Of a stretch of 37,760 bases of DNA, positions 22,772 to 31,003 are shown in pieces (the stretch's first letter is position 1; each line of letters opens with the position of its first letter). Under the pieces are notes generated by a model, which saw only the letters and a program-made list of their open reading frames with translations, did no database searches and was not told the DNA's origin. The position numbers and the translations under genes are program-made. The DNA lies in the NCBI GenBank assembly GCA_045627805.1, contig JAZQOJ010000158.1:1-37760 (forward strand). Reading direction: 5' to 3'. This stretch comes from UBA1756 sp045627805. GTDB lineage: Bacteria > Bacteroidota > Bacteroidia > Bacteroidales > WCHB1-69.

Positions 22772-24544
22772 GTGAATCATTTCCTCCCTACTACGAAAAA
22801 AGAAGTGGAAGCGCTCGGATGGGACTACCTGGACGTAGTTCTGATAAGCGGCGATGCCTACGTTGACCATCCTTCCTTCGCGGCGGCGGTAATCGGTCGC
22901 TGGCTCGAAAAACTGGGCCTGCGCGTAGCCATTGTGCCTCAACCCAACTGGCAGGACGACGGCCGCGATTTCGCAAAACTGGGAAAACCGCGCCTCTTTT
23001 TCGGAGTGTCGGCCGGCAATATGGACTCAATGGTGAACCACTACACCGCCACCAAGCGCCTGCGCCACGACGACGCCTACACGCCCGGCGGAGTGCACGG
23101 ATTCCGCCCCGACTATGCCACCATCGTCTATACCAAGTGGCTCAAAAAACTGTTTCCCGACACGCCCGTCGTCATCGGTGGCATCGAGGCCTCACTGCGT
23201 CGGCTCTCGCACTATGACTACTGGAGCGACTCGCTGAAGCCCTCCATCCTGATGGACTGCCCCGCCGACCTGCTCGTGTACGGAATGGGCGAGCGCCCAA
23301 TGCTTGACCTCGTCCGCATTTTTCAAAACGGAAACTGGAAAGAGCACCTCACCGAATGCTCGCAAATCGCGTTCATCACGCAAGACTGGAAAAAATATGT
23401 GTCGCCCGACAACTGCCTGATGCTGCATCCCTTTGAAAAGGAACTGAGCAACAAGCGATTCTACGGCGAGAATTTTGTGTCATTCGAGACCGAGTCGAAC
23501 AAGATGCGGCAGCGCGCGATTGTGCAACCCTACAACCGGAAACAGCTGGTAGTGTTGCCCCCCTACCCGCCAGCCACGGAAGAAGAGATGGACAGCTATG
23601 CATTGTACGACGTGATGATGAACGCGCCGCACCCGAAATACGCCAAGCGCGGAGCCATTCCCGCGTGGGGAATGATTCAAAACTCAGTCACCATTCACCG
23701 CGGATGCTTCGGCGGATGCAGTTTTTGCGCCATCACCGCGCACCAGGGGCGTTTTATCAGTTCGCGTTCCACAAAATCCGTGCTGGCGGAGGTCAAGGAT
23801 CTCGCTCAACGACCCTATTTCAAAGGCCACATCACAGACTTGGGCGCGCCGTCGGCCAATATGTACGGAATGCGCGGCCGAAACCCAAAAGCGTGCCAGC
23901 AATGCGACAAGCCCTCGTGCATCTTTCCTAAAATCTGTAAAAATCTCATCATCGACCACAAACCCCTCATCAGTCTGTACCACGCCGCCGCCAAAGTGGC
24001 GAATGTCAAGCACATCACCATTGGCAGCGGCATCCGCTACGACCTTCTGGTGGCCGATCCCGCCACCGACAAGGCGAACGGGCTCACTCAATACCTGACC
24101 GAAGTGGTGAAAAACCACGTTTCGGGCCGCTTGAAAGTGGCACCGGAGCATACCGAAGACAAAGTATTGAGCAAGATGAGGAAACCCTCATTTGAAACCT
24201 TCCGCGCGTTCAACCAACGCTTTCAGCAACTCAACCGCCAGTTGGGTCAGCATTTGCAACTCGTGCCCTACTTCATCTCCGCACACCCCGCCTGCACCCT
24301 CGACGATATGAAAGCATTGCATAAAGCAACTGAAAACCAGCACCTTCACATTGAACAAGTGCAAGATTTCACGCCCACTCCGATGACGTACTCCACCGCA
24401 ATGTTTTTCCTGGGCTACGATCCTTACACGGGCGAAAAAGTTTTTTCTGCCAAAAGCAAAAACGAAAAAGACACACAGAAAAGCTGTTTTTTCCAACCTA
24501 TTCATTCTAATATTCATCAAAAAAATGCAGCAAAAAGACATTAG
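22772..24544 (+). CDS. YgiQ-family radical SAM protein
   Basis: A radical S-adenosylmethionine enzyme of the YgiQ family, whose substrate is not established. About 590 residues. The N-terminal family part (HFLPTTKKEVEALGWDYLDVV, GDAYVDHPSFAAAVIGRWLE) is followed by the radical SAM core with the cluster motif CFGGCSFC at about 312 (C-x3-C-x2-C). A further cysteine group, CQQCDKPSCIFPKIC, is typical of the family and may bind a second metal site. The GTG at 22772 is chosen because the earlier in-frame TTG at 22751 lies inside the -7 element and so cannot be on the message. The 3' end overlaps queA by 20 bases, so the two are co-expressed. Confidence 0.93.
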   Translation: MNHFLPTTKKEVEALGWDYLDVVLISGDAYVDHPSFAAAVIGRWLEKLGLRVAIVPQPNWQDDGRDFAKLGKPRLFFGVSAGNMDSMVNHYTATKRLRHDDAYTPGGVHGFRPDYATIVYTKWLKKLFPDTPVVIGGIEASLRRLSHYDYWSDSLKPSILMDCPADLLVYGMGERPMLDLVRIFQNGNWKEHLTECSQIAFITQDWKKYVSPDNCLMLHPFEKELSNKRFYGENFVSFETESNKMRQRAIVQPYNRKQLVVLPPYPPATEEEMDSYALYDVMMNAPHPKYAKRGAIPAWGMIQNSVTIHRGCFGGCSFCAITAHQGRFISSRSTKSVLAEVKDLAQRPYFKGHITDLGAPSANMYGMRGRNPKACQQCDKPSCIFPKICKNLIIDHKPLISLYHAAAKVANVKHITIGSGIRYDLLVADPATDKANGLTQYLTEVVKNHVSGRLKVAPEHTEDKVLSKMRKPSFETFRAFNQRFQQLNRQLGQHLQLVPYFISAHPACTLDDMKALHKATENQHLHIEQVQDFTPTPMTYSTAMFFLGYDPYTGEKVFSAKSKNEKDTQKSCFFQPIHSNIHQKNAAKRH

Positions 24545-25742
24545 AATCGCTGATTTCGACTATCCGCTTCCCGACGAACGCATCGCCTTTTTTCCGAAAG
24601 ACGTGCGCGACTCGTCCAAATTATTAGTATATCATCGTGAAAATCAACAGATTGAGGACAGCACTTTTGATCACTTGGAACAATTTCTCACAAAAGATAT
24701 GTTGCTGGTTTTCAATGATTCGAAAGTGATCCACGCCCGTTTGCTGGTGCATAATGCGACGGGCGCGGCGATAGAGATTTTCTGCTTGGAGCCGCTGAAA
24801 CCGACAACGGAACTGACGCAGGCGCTGGCTCAGACGGGCGAAGTGACCTGGAAATGCTTTGTGGGGAACGCCAAACGATGGAAAGCGCCGCTCACTTTCG
24901 AAGTTCCGTACAACGGCAGCACGATTACCATTACGGCAGAAAAAGTGGCGCAGGAAGAGAACGCGTTCCACGTGGTTTTCCGCTGGAGCGGCGACGTGAC
25001 CTTTGCCGAATGGGTGGAGGCGTACGGGAAAATGCCGTTGCCGCCATACATCAAGCGTGCGGCGCAGAAAGCCGACGAAACGCGCTACCAAACCGTTTAC
25101 GCACACTACGACGGCTCGGTGGCGGCTCCAACAGCGGGGCTCCATTTTTCTAATGAACTGATACAGAAGTTGGAAGATGCCGGCGTAAAACACGAATACA
25201 TCACGCTGCACGTCGGCGCCGGAACCTTCAAACCCGTAACCGCCGACCAGATTGGCGACCACTTTATGCACAACGAACAAGTGGTAGTGCGCCGTTCTCT
25301 GGTTGAAAATATTTTGCAAAATATTGACAAACAAATCATTGCAGTAGGAACAACGGTAACGCGCAGTCTGGAATCCATCTTCATCATTGGCGCAAAATTG
25401 CATTTGAGAATGCCCGATGCCTTGCACGTGAACCAATGGGAATATTATGAGAACGAGCCAATCCGTAACCTGGATGTGAAAACGGCTTTGACAACTTTGC
25501 TCAACTATCTGAAAGAAAATGATTTAGAATACGTTACTGTTTCCACGCAGTTGATGATTGTGCCCTCATACGAATTTAAATTAATGAAGGGCATCATCAC
25601 CAATTTCCATCAGCCCAAAAGCACGCTGCTGCTGTTGATTTCTGCCTATTTAGGCGAAAAATGGCGCGACATTTATGCACACGCGCTGGCGAATGAGTAC
25701 CGTTTCTTGAGTTACGGCGATGCGAACCTGTACTTGCCGTGA
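24525..25742 (+). CDS. queA: S-adenosylmethionine:tRNA ribosyltransferase-isomerase
   Basis: Transfers and rearranges the ribose of SAM onto preQ1 in tRNA, making epoxyqueuosine at the wobble position of GUN anticodons. This would include the tRNA-Asn(GUU) encoded at 30.8 kb. The 405 residues include DYPLPDERIAFFPKD at the start, MLLVFNDSKVIHARL, YGKMPLPPYIKR, VAAPTAGLHFS and HVGAGTFKPV, all QueA hallmarks. It is longer than the E. coli protein, as Bacteroidota forms often are. It starts inside the end of ygiQ. The other queuosine genes are not in the window. Confidence 0.97.
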   Translation: MQQKDIRIADFDYPLPDERIAFFPKDVRDSSKLLVYHRENQQIEDSTFDHLEQFLTKDMLLVFNDSKVIHARLLVHNATGAAIEIFCLEPLKPTTELTQALAQTGEVTWKCFVGNAKRWKAPLTFEVPYNGSTITITAEKVAQEENAFHVVFRWSGDVTFAEWVEAYGKMPLPPYIKRAAQKADETRYQTVYAHYDGSVAAPTAGLHFSNELIQKLEDAGVKHEYITLHVGAGTFKPVTADQIGDHFMHNEQVVVRRSLVENILQNIDKQIIAVGTTVTRSLESIFIIGAKLHLRMPDALHVNQWEYYENEPIRNLDVKTALTTLLNYLKENDLEYVTVSTQLMIVPSYEFKLMKGIITNFHQPKSTLLLLISAYLGEKWRDIYAHALANEYRFLSYGDANLYLP

Positions 25743-25815
25743 TGGGGGACTTGAGACTTTTGATGGCGGGGAGATATTTGAGAAAGGCGGAATATATCTT
25801 ATCACTAAAAAAGTG

Positions 25816-25823
25816 TATTTTTG
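25816..25823 (+). promoter_or_regulatory. -7 element for the OPT transporter gene
   Basis: TATTTTTG followed by CA, 33 bases before the ATG. Confidence 0.6.
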
Positions 25824-25856
25824 CAACAGAAAATTATTCATTAAAAAATATTAAAA

Positions 25857-27872
25857 ATGGCAGAATTTGAAGAAAACCAGACAATTGGGGAAGACGTGAA
25901 AATCCCCGAAAACGCCTATCGCGAACTGAAGGACGGCGAAGAGTACAAGCCGATCCTGCTGGGCGAGAAAAAATATCCCGAACTCAATGCGTGGACCATT
26001 GTGTGGGGTATCATTATGGCTATCATTTTTTCAGCGGCAACGGCTTACGCCGGATTGCGCTTCGGACAGGTATTTGAGGCGGCCATCCCGATTTCCATCA
26101 TCGCAGTGGGCGCTTCGGTGATTGCGAAGCGTAAAAGCGCCCTTTCCGAAAACGTGCTCATTCAGTCAATCGGAGCAAGTTCAGGAGTAGTTGTGGCAGG
26201 CGCAATTTTCACATTGCCAGCTATTTACATCATTCAAGAAAAGAATCCGGGAATGGAAATCAATGTCAACTTCCTCCAGATTTTCTTGGCGTCGCTCATC
26301 GGCGGTTTTCTTGGCATCTTGTTTCTGATTCCTTTTAGAAAATACTTTGTGTCGGATATGCACGGCAAATATCCTTTCCCCGAGGCGACGGCATCCACCG
26401 AGATTCTGGTTTCGGGTGCGAAAGGCGGAAACCAGCTCAAACTTTTGTTAATCAGCGGTTTGGTAGGAGGTCTGTACGACTTTTTTATGACCACTTTCCA
26501 GTTCTGGTCGGAAACGATTTCCACGAGAATGACGGGCTGGGGCGAGCGCTTGGCGATGGACCACAAGTTCGTGTTCAACCTGAGCGGAACGGGCATTTTG
26601 CTTGGCACGGGCTACCTGATCGGCTTGAAATATGCGGCCATCATCTGTGCGGGTTCGTTCCTGACCTGGTGGGTGATTGTGCCGTTGCTGGGGCAGTACG
26701 GCATTGCCGATGGCGAAGTGCTGATGAGCACGATGGACCCGCAGGCCATCTACGCCAACTATGCGCGACTGATCGGCATCGGCGGCATCGCGATGGCCGG
26801 CATTTTGGGCGTCATCAAATCGGCGGGTGTCATCAAGACTTCGATGAGCACCATTTTCAAGAGCAACAAAGGCGCAGCCGAAACGGAACAGCAGAAAGTT
26901 TTGCGCACGCAGCGCGACATTTCAATGAAAATCATCCTTTTCGGCTTCCTCGGGCTGGCCGTCGTGATGGCTTTGTTCTTCGCCTTTGGCGGCTTGCAAA
27001 TGAATGTGAAACAAGTGATTGTGGGCTTGCTCATCGTTTTCATCTTCGCATTTCTGTTCACCACGGTGGCGGCTACGGCTATCGCCACGGTGGGAAGCAA
27101 CCCGGTTTCCGGTATGACAATGATGACCCTGATTCTCTCCTCCTTCATTTTGGCGGCGGTTGGCTTGAACGGCACCGCCGGAATGGTAACGGCCCTGATC
27201 GTGGGTGGCATTGTATGCTCCGCATTGGCTATGGCGGGCGGCTTCATCACCGACTTGAAGATCGGTTACTGGATTGGCACATCTCCTTACAAACAGCAGG
27301 CTTTCAAGTTCATCGGGACACTGGTTTCCGCACTGACGGTGGGCGGCGTAATCATCATTCTGTCGAAAGCATACGGTTACGGCTACGCGCCCGGCGCCGA
27401 CGCTACCGAGGCGTTGGTGGCTCCGCAGGCCAACGCGATGGCCTCCATCGTGCAGCCGCTGATGTCGGGCGAAGGAACACCGTGGATTCTCTATATCGTG
27501 GGCGCCGTGATGGCGTTGCTGCTCGATATGATCGGCATTCCCGCCTTGGCTTTCTCTTTGGGTATGTTCATCCCGCTGGGCTTGAACACGCCGTTGCTCG
27601 TGGGCGGCGCCATCGCCTGGTACGTCAGCACCAGAAGCAAGGATGCCGAACTCAACAAACAGCGCAAGGACAAGGGCACGTTGCTCGCCTCCGGCTTGCT
27701 GGCGGGCGCTGCCATTATGGGTGTCATCAGTGCCATACTCAAGTTCGCCGGCGTTGACATCGCAATGCCCGAATCGTACGCAAGTTCCTGTGTCCCAAGC
27801 ATTCTCGCCATCGTGATGTACATCGCGCTGTGCGTTTACCTGATTTTACACTCAATGAAAACAGAGAAATAG
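25857..27872 (+). CDS. OPT family oligopeptide transporter
   Basis: An inner-membrane transporter of the oligopeptide transporter superfamily; bacterial members are presumed to import peptides or metal chelates by proton coupling, and this one's substrate is unknown. The 671 residues begin with a soluble stretch (VKIPENAYRELKDGEEYKPIL), then about 14-16 hydrophobic segments. Landmarks are TAYAGLRFGQVFEAAIPISI near 62-81, the motif KYPFPEATASTEILVSG near 175, NPVSGMTMMTLI near 420, and GEGTPWILYIVGAVMALLLD near 537. It forms its own unit, with a hairpin terminator after it. Confidence 0.94.
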   Translation: MAEFEENQTIGEDVKIPENAYRELKDGEEYKPILLGEKKYPELNAWTIVWGIIMAIIFSAATAYAGLRFGQVFEAAIPISIIAVGASVIAKRKSALSENVLIQSIGASSGVVVAGAIFTLPAIYIIQEKNPGMEINVNFLQIFLASLIGGFLGILFLIPFRKYFVSDMHGKYPFPEATASTEILVSGAKGGNQLKLLLISGLVGGLYDFFMTTFQFWSETISTRMTGWGERLAMDHKFVFNLSGTGILLGTGYLIGLKYAAIICAGSFLTWWVIVPLLGQYGIADGEVLMSTMDPQAIYANYARLIGIGGIAMAGILGVIKSAGVIKTSMSTIFKSNKGAAETEQQKVLRTQRDISMKIILFGFLGLAVVMALFFAFGGLQMNVKQVIVGLLIVFIFAFLFTTVAATAIATVGSNPVSGMTMMTLILSSFILAAVGLNGTAGMVTALIVGGIVCSALAMAGGFITDLKIGYWIGTSPYKQQAFKFIGTLVSALTVGGVIIILSKAYGYGYAPGADATEALVAPQANAMASIVQPLMSGEGTPWILYIVGAVMALLLDMIGIPALAFSLGMFIPLGLNTPLLVGGAIAWYVSTRSKDAELNKQRKDKGTLLASGLLAGAAIMGVISAILKFAGVDIAMPESYASSCVPSILAIVMYIALCVYLILHSMKTEK

Positions 27873-27881
27873 TGAGCTGAC

Positions 27882-27912
27882 AGGGGACAAATACTAATTG
27901 TCCTCTGTTTTC
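27882..27912 (+). terminator. Probable terminator of the OPT gene
   Basis: AGGGGACAA (27882-27890) pairs with TTGTCCTCT (27898-27906) over nine pairs with one G-T, followed by a T-rich stretch. Confidence 0.65.
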
Positions 27913-27925
27913 GTTATATTTTTCG

Positions 27926-27933
27926 TACTTTTG
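27926..27933 (+). promoter_or_regulatory. -7 element for the FKBP-BtuF-PagL group
   Basis: TACTTTTG followed by CA, 26 bases before the FKBP ATG. Confidence 0.6.
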
Positions 27934-27959
27934 CAACCTCAATTTTAAATAGTAAAACA

Positions 27960-28634
27960 ATGACAAAAAAATTATTAATCCTCGTCTGTGTCTTCTGTTT
28001 AGGAATGACGATGACGACTAAAGCTCAAGAAATGACAGACAAACAAAAAGCAAGTTACGCATTAGGTGCCGGCAACGGTATGCAGTGGGGCCAGATGGGC
28101 CTGGAATTGGATTATGACGCTTATCTTCAAGGTTTGAAGGACGGTATGGCGGACGCCAACAAGTTTACCGATGAAGAGATGCAGGCCGCATTCGCCGTTT
28201 TGGACAGTATGGTGAAGGCGAAGCAGAACAAAGTTCTCCAAGACGAGATCAAAGCGGGCGAAGAATTTCTCACTAAGAACAAAAAAGAGGCCGGTGTGAC
28301 CGAAACCCAGTCGGGTCTGCAATACAAATCGCTCCGTGAAGGCACCGGCAAGCAGCCCACCGCCACCGACAAGGTGAAAGTTCACTACACGGGCAAGACC
28401 TTAGACGGCAAGGTGTTCGACTCCTCCGTTGAACGCGGCGAACCCATCACCTTCCCGCTCAACGGCGTGATCCCCGGCTGGACCGAAGGTCTGCAGTTGA
28501 TGAAAGAAGGCGGCAAGGCAATGCTTTACATTCCCCAACATCTCGCCTACGGCGAAAGAGGAACACAGGGCATCAAACCCGGCGCCTGCCTCATTTTCGA
28601 AGTCGAATTAATTGAAGTCAATCCTGCCAACTAA
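27960..28634 (+). CDS. Periplasmic FKBP-type peptidyl-prolyl isomerase
   Basis: A Mip/FkpA-like folding helper that speeds cis-trans isomerisation at proline. A signal peptide ends near TKA before QEMTDKQKASYALG. The N-terminal helical dimerisation domain (about 22-105) has the family features ASYALG and LDYDAYLQGLKDG. The FKBP domain (about 118-222) has VKVHYTGKTLDGKVFDSS, FPLNGVIPGWTEGLQLMKEGGKA and IPQHLAYGERG. 224 residues is the normal size. The first gene of a plus-strand group: the next start codon comes two bases after its stop. Confidence 0.95.
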   Translation: MTKKLLILVCVFCLGMTMTTKAQEMTDKQKASYALGAGNGMQWGQMGLELDYDAYLQGLKDGMADANKFTDEEMQAAFAVLDSMVKAKQNKVLQDEIKAGEEFLTKNKKEAGVTETQSGLQYKSLREGTGKQPTATDKVKVHYTGKTLDGKVFDSSVERGEPITFPLNGVIPGWTEGLQLMKEGGKAMLYIPQHLAYGERGTQGIKPGACLIFEVELIEVNPAN

Positions 28635-28636
28635 TT

Positions 28637-29521
28637 TTGAAAAAACTCGGTTTCCTTTTCATAATTATTTTAGTATCAATATCTTGTACTAAAAAAGAGC
28701 AAGCGGCGACATCGTTTTTTTTCAAAGAAAAAGATTCCTACGGCCGCATCATCACTCTCGAAAAGGAACCGCAAAGAATCGTTTCGCTCGCTCCGGCAAT
28801 CACGGAAATCACTTTCCTGCTTCACGGAGAAAGCAAGCTGGTTGGAGTCACCGACTTCTGCACTTACCCACCTCAGACAGAAAAGCTGCCTAAGGTGGGT
28901 AAATTATTGAATATCAACACGGAAAGCATTCTAAAGCTCAACCCCGACCTGGTCGTCATCAGTTCGGTAGTAAGCAAAAAAGATGTGGAAAAGATGGAGC
29001 GGGCGGGGCTGACCGTCTTTGCCATCAAGGACGAGCAGCACCTCGCCGACCTGACGCACACGATTGAAATGCTGGGCCGATTGCTGAACAAAAAAAGCGA
29101 AGCCGAGCAATTGATACAATCGTACAATGCTGAAATAGAGTCGTATAAAAATATGCAGAATGTGGAGAAGCCATCCGTTTACTATGTGGTGGGGTTTGGC
29201 GATGGCGGCGACTTCACGGCGCCGGGTAACTCGTTCATTCAGGACATCATCACGCTGGCGGGCGGCCGCAACGTGGCGGAACAGCTCGTCACCTGGAACA
29301 TCAGCCGCGAGTTCCTTTTCGCACAAAACCCCGACCACATCTTCATCCGGGAGGAAGACTGCGACAAGTTCTGCCGCACTGCGCCCTACACACAGCTTGA
29401 TGCGGTAAAAAACCACCGCGTCTATCCCATCAACACCGGCTGGATGGACATTTTGTCGCCCCGCAACTTGCAAGCGGTAGCATTCATCCACGAAAAAATC
29501 ACCCCTTCGCCCACCCATTAA
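28637..29521 (+). CDS. Helical-backbone metal/cobalamin-binding lipoprotein (BtuF-like)
   Basis: A substrate-binding protein of the BtuF/FecB type. It starts at TTG, giving MKKLGFLFIIILVSISC, a lipoprotein signal with lipidation at C17; no ATG offers one. The fold shows as RIVSLAPAITEITFLL near 50-65, LVGVTDFCTYPP, and NPDLVVISSVVSKKDVEKME, with the long connecting helix of this class near 130-165. The C-terminal lobe has NPDHIFIREEDCDKF and DILSPRN. This pattern fits BtuF best, but iron or haem binding is possible. No ABC permease or ATPase gene adjoins it. Its stop codon is in the same frame as the following PagL-like gene. Confidence 0.85.
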   Translation: MKKLGFLFIIILVSISCTKKEQAATSFFFKEKDSYGRIITLEKEPQRIVSLAPAITEITFLLHGESKLVGVTDFCTYPPQTEKLPKVGKLLNINTESILKLNPDLVVISSVVSKKDVEKMERAGLTVFAIKDEQHLADLTHTIEMLGRLLNKKSEAEQLIQSYNAEIESYKNMQNVEKPSVYYVVGFGDGGDFTAPGNSFIQDIITLAGGRNVAEQLVTWNISREFLFAQNPDHIFIREEDCDKFCRTAPYTQLDAVKNHRVYPINTGWMDILSPRNLQAVAFIHEKITPSPTH

Positions 29522-29569
29522 CCCAATAACCCACTCGCCATTAATCCAGCAACCCATTTTTCCAAATCC

Positions 29570-30697
29570 TTGCTCGTTGTAGCATTCCTACTTTGCCTGC
29601 TGGGCAAAATAGCAGGGCAAACTATGCCCCAATCGGTGATGTACATTGAGCCGGCGGTCCGCATTGGGCGTGTCATTCCCAATGCCTCCAACGTGGGTTT
29701 CCTTTCCAACGTCTCGCTCTACAGCGCCGAAGTGCGCGTGGGATGGCAGTCAATGGGCAGTCGCCGATGGCAGCGCGATTTCAACCTCCCGGAATATGGC
29801 GTCGCGCTCCGCTACGGACATTTCGACAGCGACACACTGGGCGACAAGGTAGCATTATTCGGCTACTTGAACGGCACTCTCTACCGCATCAAACGATGGA
29901 CTTTCCATTATCAGTTCGGACTTGGAATTGCCTATTGGACAAAAACCTACGATGTGGAAACAAATCCCGTGAACCGTTTTATCGGGTCTCACTTCAATGC
30001 GCACATTGACCTGGCATTAGGCATCGACTGCCAACTTTCGCCAATGACGACGCTCACATTGCGTGGCAACTTTTCACACTCATCGAATGCGGCGATGAAA
30101 CTGCCCAATATGGGCATCAATCCGCTTTCAGGGGCAATCGGCATCAAGTGCCGGCTAAAACCGATTGCGGAGCCGCTGGATTTCTCGTGGCGGCACAAGG
30201 ACACCAATTTCGTGAAAACCAACAACCTTTTTTTCCAAGTTGCGGCAGGCACTCGCCAGTCGAAGAAGGACGCGGTGGAAAAGAACGGAGCCGCGGAGCC
30301 GTATTATCTGGGCTGCAATTTGCAGATTGGCTATCTGCGGCAATTCCACCCTAAATTCCGCTATGGTGGCGGTTTCGACGTCAATTACAGCGGCGAGCTG
30401 AGCCGTCATTTGCCAGAGGCGGAGAGGGCGACGGGCAAATACTTCAACGTGGCCGCATTTGCCGCGTTTGAGGTGCTATATGGACGGCTGGTGGTACACT
30501 TGAGCGCTGCGGCCTACCTTTACCGCGCTTTCAACTATTACGAGCCCTTTTACGAGCGGGCAGGCGTACGCTTCCTGTTAGGGAAAGGCCGCAACCATTA
30601 CATTGGCGCAGCCGTGAAAGCACACGCCGGTTCAGTTGACTATCTGGAATGGAGTTACGGCTGTGTGATTGGGCTGAAAAAACACGGAGCCCAATAA
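29570..30697 (+). CDS. Acyloxyacyl hydrolase / PagL-like lipid A deacylase
   Basis: An outer-membrane beta-barrel enzyme of the PagL family, which removes a 3-O-linked acyl chain from lipid A. The catalytic His-Ser pair is probably in FSHSSNAAMKLPNMGINPLSG near 168-188, matching the H-x-S-N-A block of PagL followed by the conserved NxGINP. Amphipathic strands continue to the end. The start is doubtful: TTG at 29570 gives a hydrophobic leader with no basic residue before it, ending at AGQ. The frame is open upstream to the btuF stop, and an ATT at 29540 would add a lysine (HFSKSLLVVAF). No ATG or GTG is available before 29624. About 375 residues, longer than Pseudomonas PagL but normal for Bacteroidota. 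Confidence 0.75.
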   Translation: MLVVAFLLCLLGKIAGQTMPQSVMYIEPAVRIGRVIPNASNVGFLSNVSLYSAEVRVGWQSMGSRRWQRDFNLPEYGVALRYGHFDSDTLGDKVALFGYLNGTLYRIKRWTFHYQFGLGIAYWTKTYDVETNPVNRFIGSHFNAHIDLALGIDCQLSPMTTLTLRGNFSHSSNAAMKLPNMGINPLSGAIGIKCRLKPIAEPLDFSWRHKDTNFVKTNNLFFQVAAGTRQSKKDAVEKNGAAEPYYLGCNLQIGYLRQFHPKFRYGGGFDVNYSGELSRHLPEAERATGKYFNVAAFAAFEVLYGRLVVHLSAAAYLYRAFNYYEPFYERAGVRFLLGKGRNHYIGAAVKAHAGSVDYLEWSYGCVIGLKKHGAQ

Positions 30698-30745
30698 CCC
30701 GGCATTCACATCTTCAGTTTCCCCTTTTTGCTTAATTCGGCACAA

Positions 30746-30782
30746 CGAAAAAAGCACTTACGAATTGCTTCATAAGTGCTTG
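30746..30782 (-). terminator. Terminator of the tRNA-Asn gene
   Basis: AAGCACTTA (30752-30760) pairs with TAAGTGCTT (30773-30781), with a T-run after the stem on the minus strand, just past the tRNA 3' end. Confidence 0.8.
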
Positions 30783-30792
30783 ATTTTCTTTG

Positions 30793-30866
30793 CTCCCCCT
30801 TTAGGACTTGAACCTAAGACCCTCTGATTAACAGTCAGATGCTCTAACCAACTGAGCTAAGGAGGA
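30793..30866 (-). tRNA. tRNA-Asn (GUU anticodon)
   Basis: A 74-base cloverleaf on the minus strand. The acceptor stem TCCTCCT pairs with AGGGGGA (one G-T). The D arm is AGCTCAGTTGGTTAGAGC, the anticodon stem-loop CTGACTGTTAATCAG places GTT at 34-36, and the T arm contains GGTTCAAGTCC. The discriminator is G. The 3' CCA is not encoded (GCA follows), so it must be added after transcription. Single-gene unit with its own promoter and terminator. Confidence 0.97.
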
Positions 30867-30871
30867 GTGGT

Positions 30872-30952
30872 GTTTTTTGAGGTCACAAAAATACAACTTT
30901 TTTTATTCGCTGCACACTTTTTTGAAAAATTTTTCTTGCGACCTCAAAAAAC
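30872..30952. repeat. 13-bp perfect inverted repeat around the tRNA promoter
   Basis: GTTTTTTGAGGTC (30872-30884) and GACCTCAAAAAAC (30940-30952) are exact inverse copies 55 bp apart. Between them are the tRNA -7 element and a 12-bp palindrome GAAAAATTTTTC at 30924-30935. It lies between the M16 peptidase stop and the tRNA. Confidence 0.75.
30886..30893 (-). promoter_or_regulatory. -7 element for tRNA-Asn
   Basis: TATTTTTG on the minus strand, 19 bases before the mature tRNA 5' end, leaving a leader of about 12 bases for RNase P to remove. Confidence 0.65.
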
Positions 30953-31003
30953 TTTTATTTTACTATAAATCAATTATTTGCAATGTAACTTTTTCAAAAA
31001 ATA

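Noticed and set aside
30793..30866. tRNA-Asn as integration site of a mobile element
   Set aside because: No integrase and no partial tRNA 3'-end copy found in the window.
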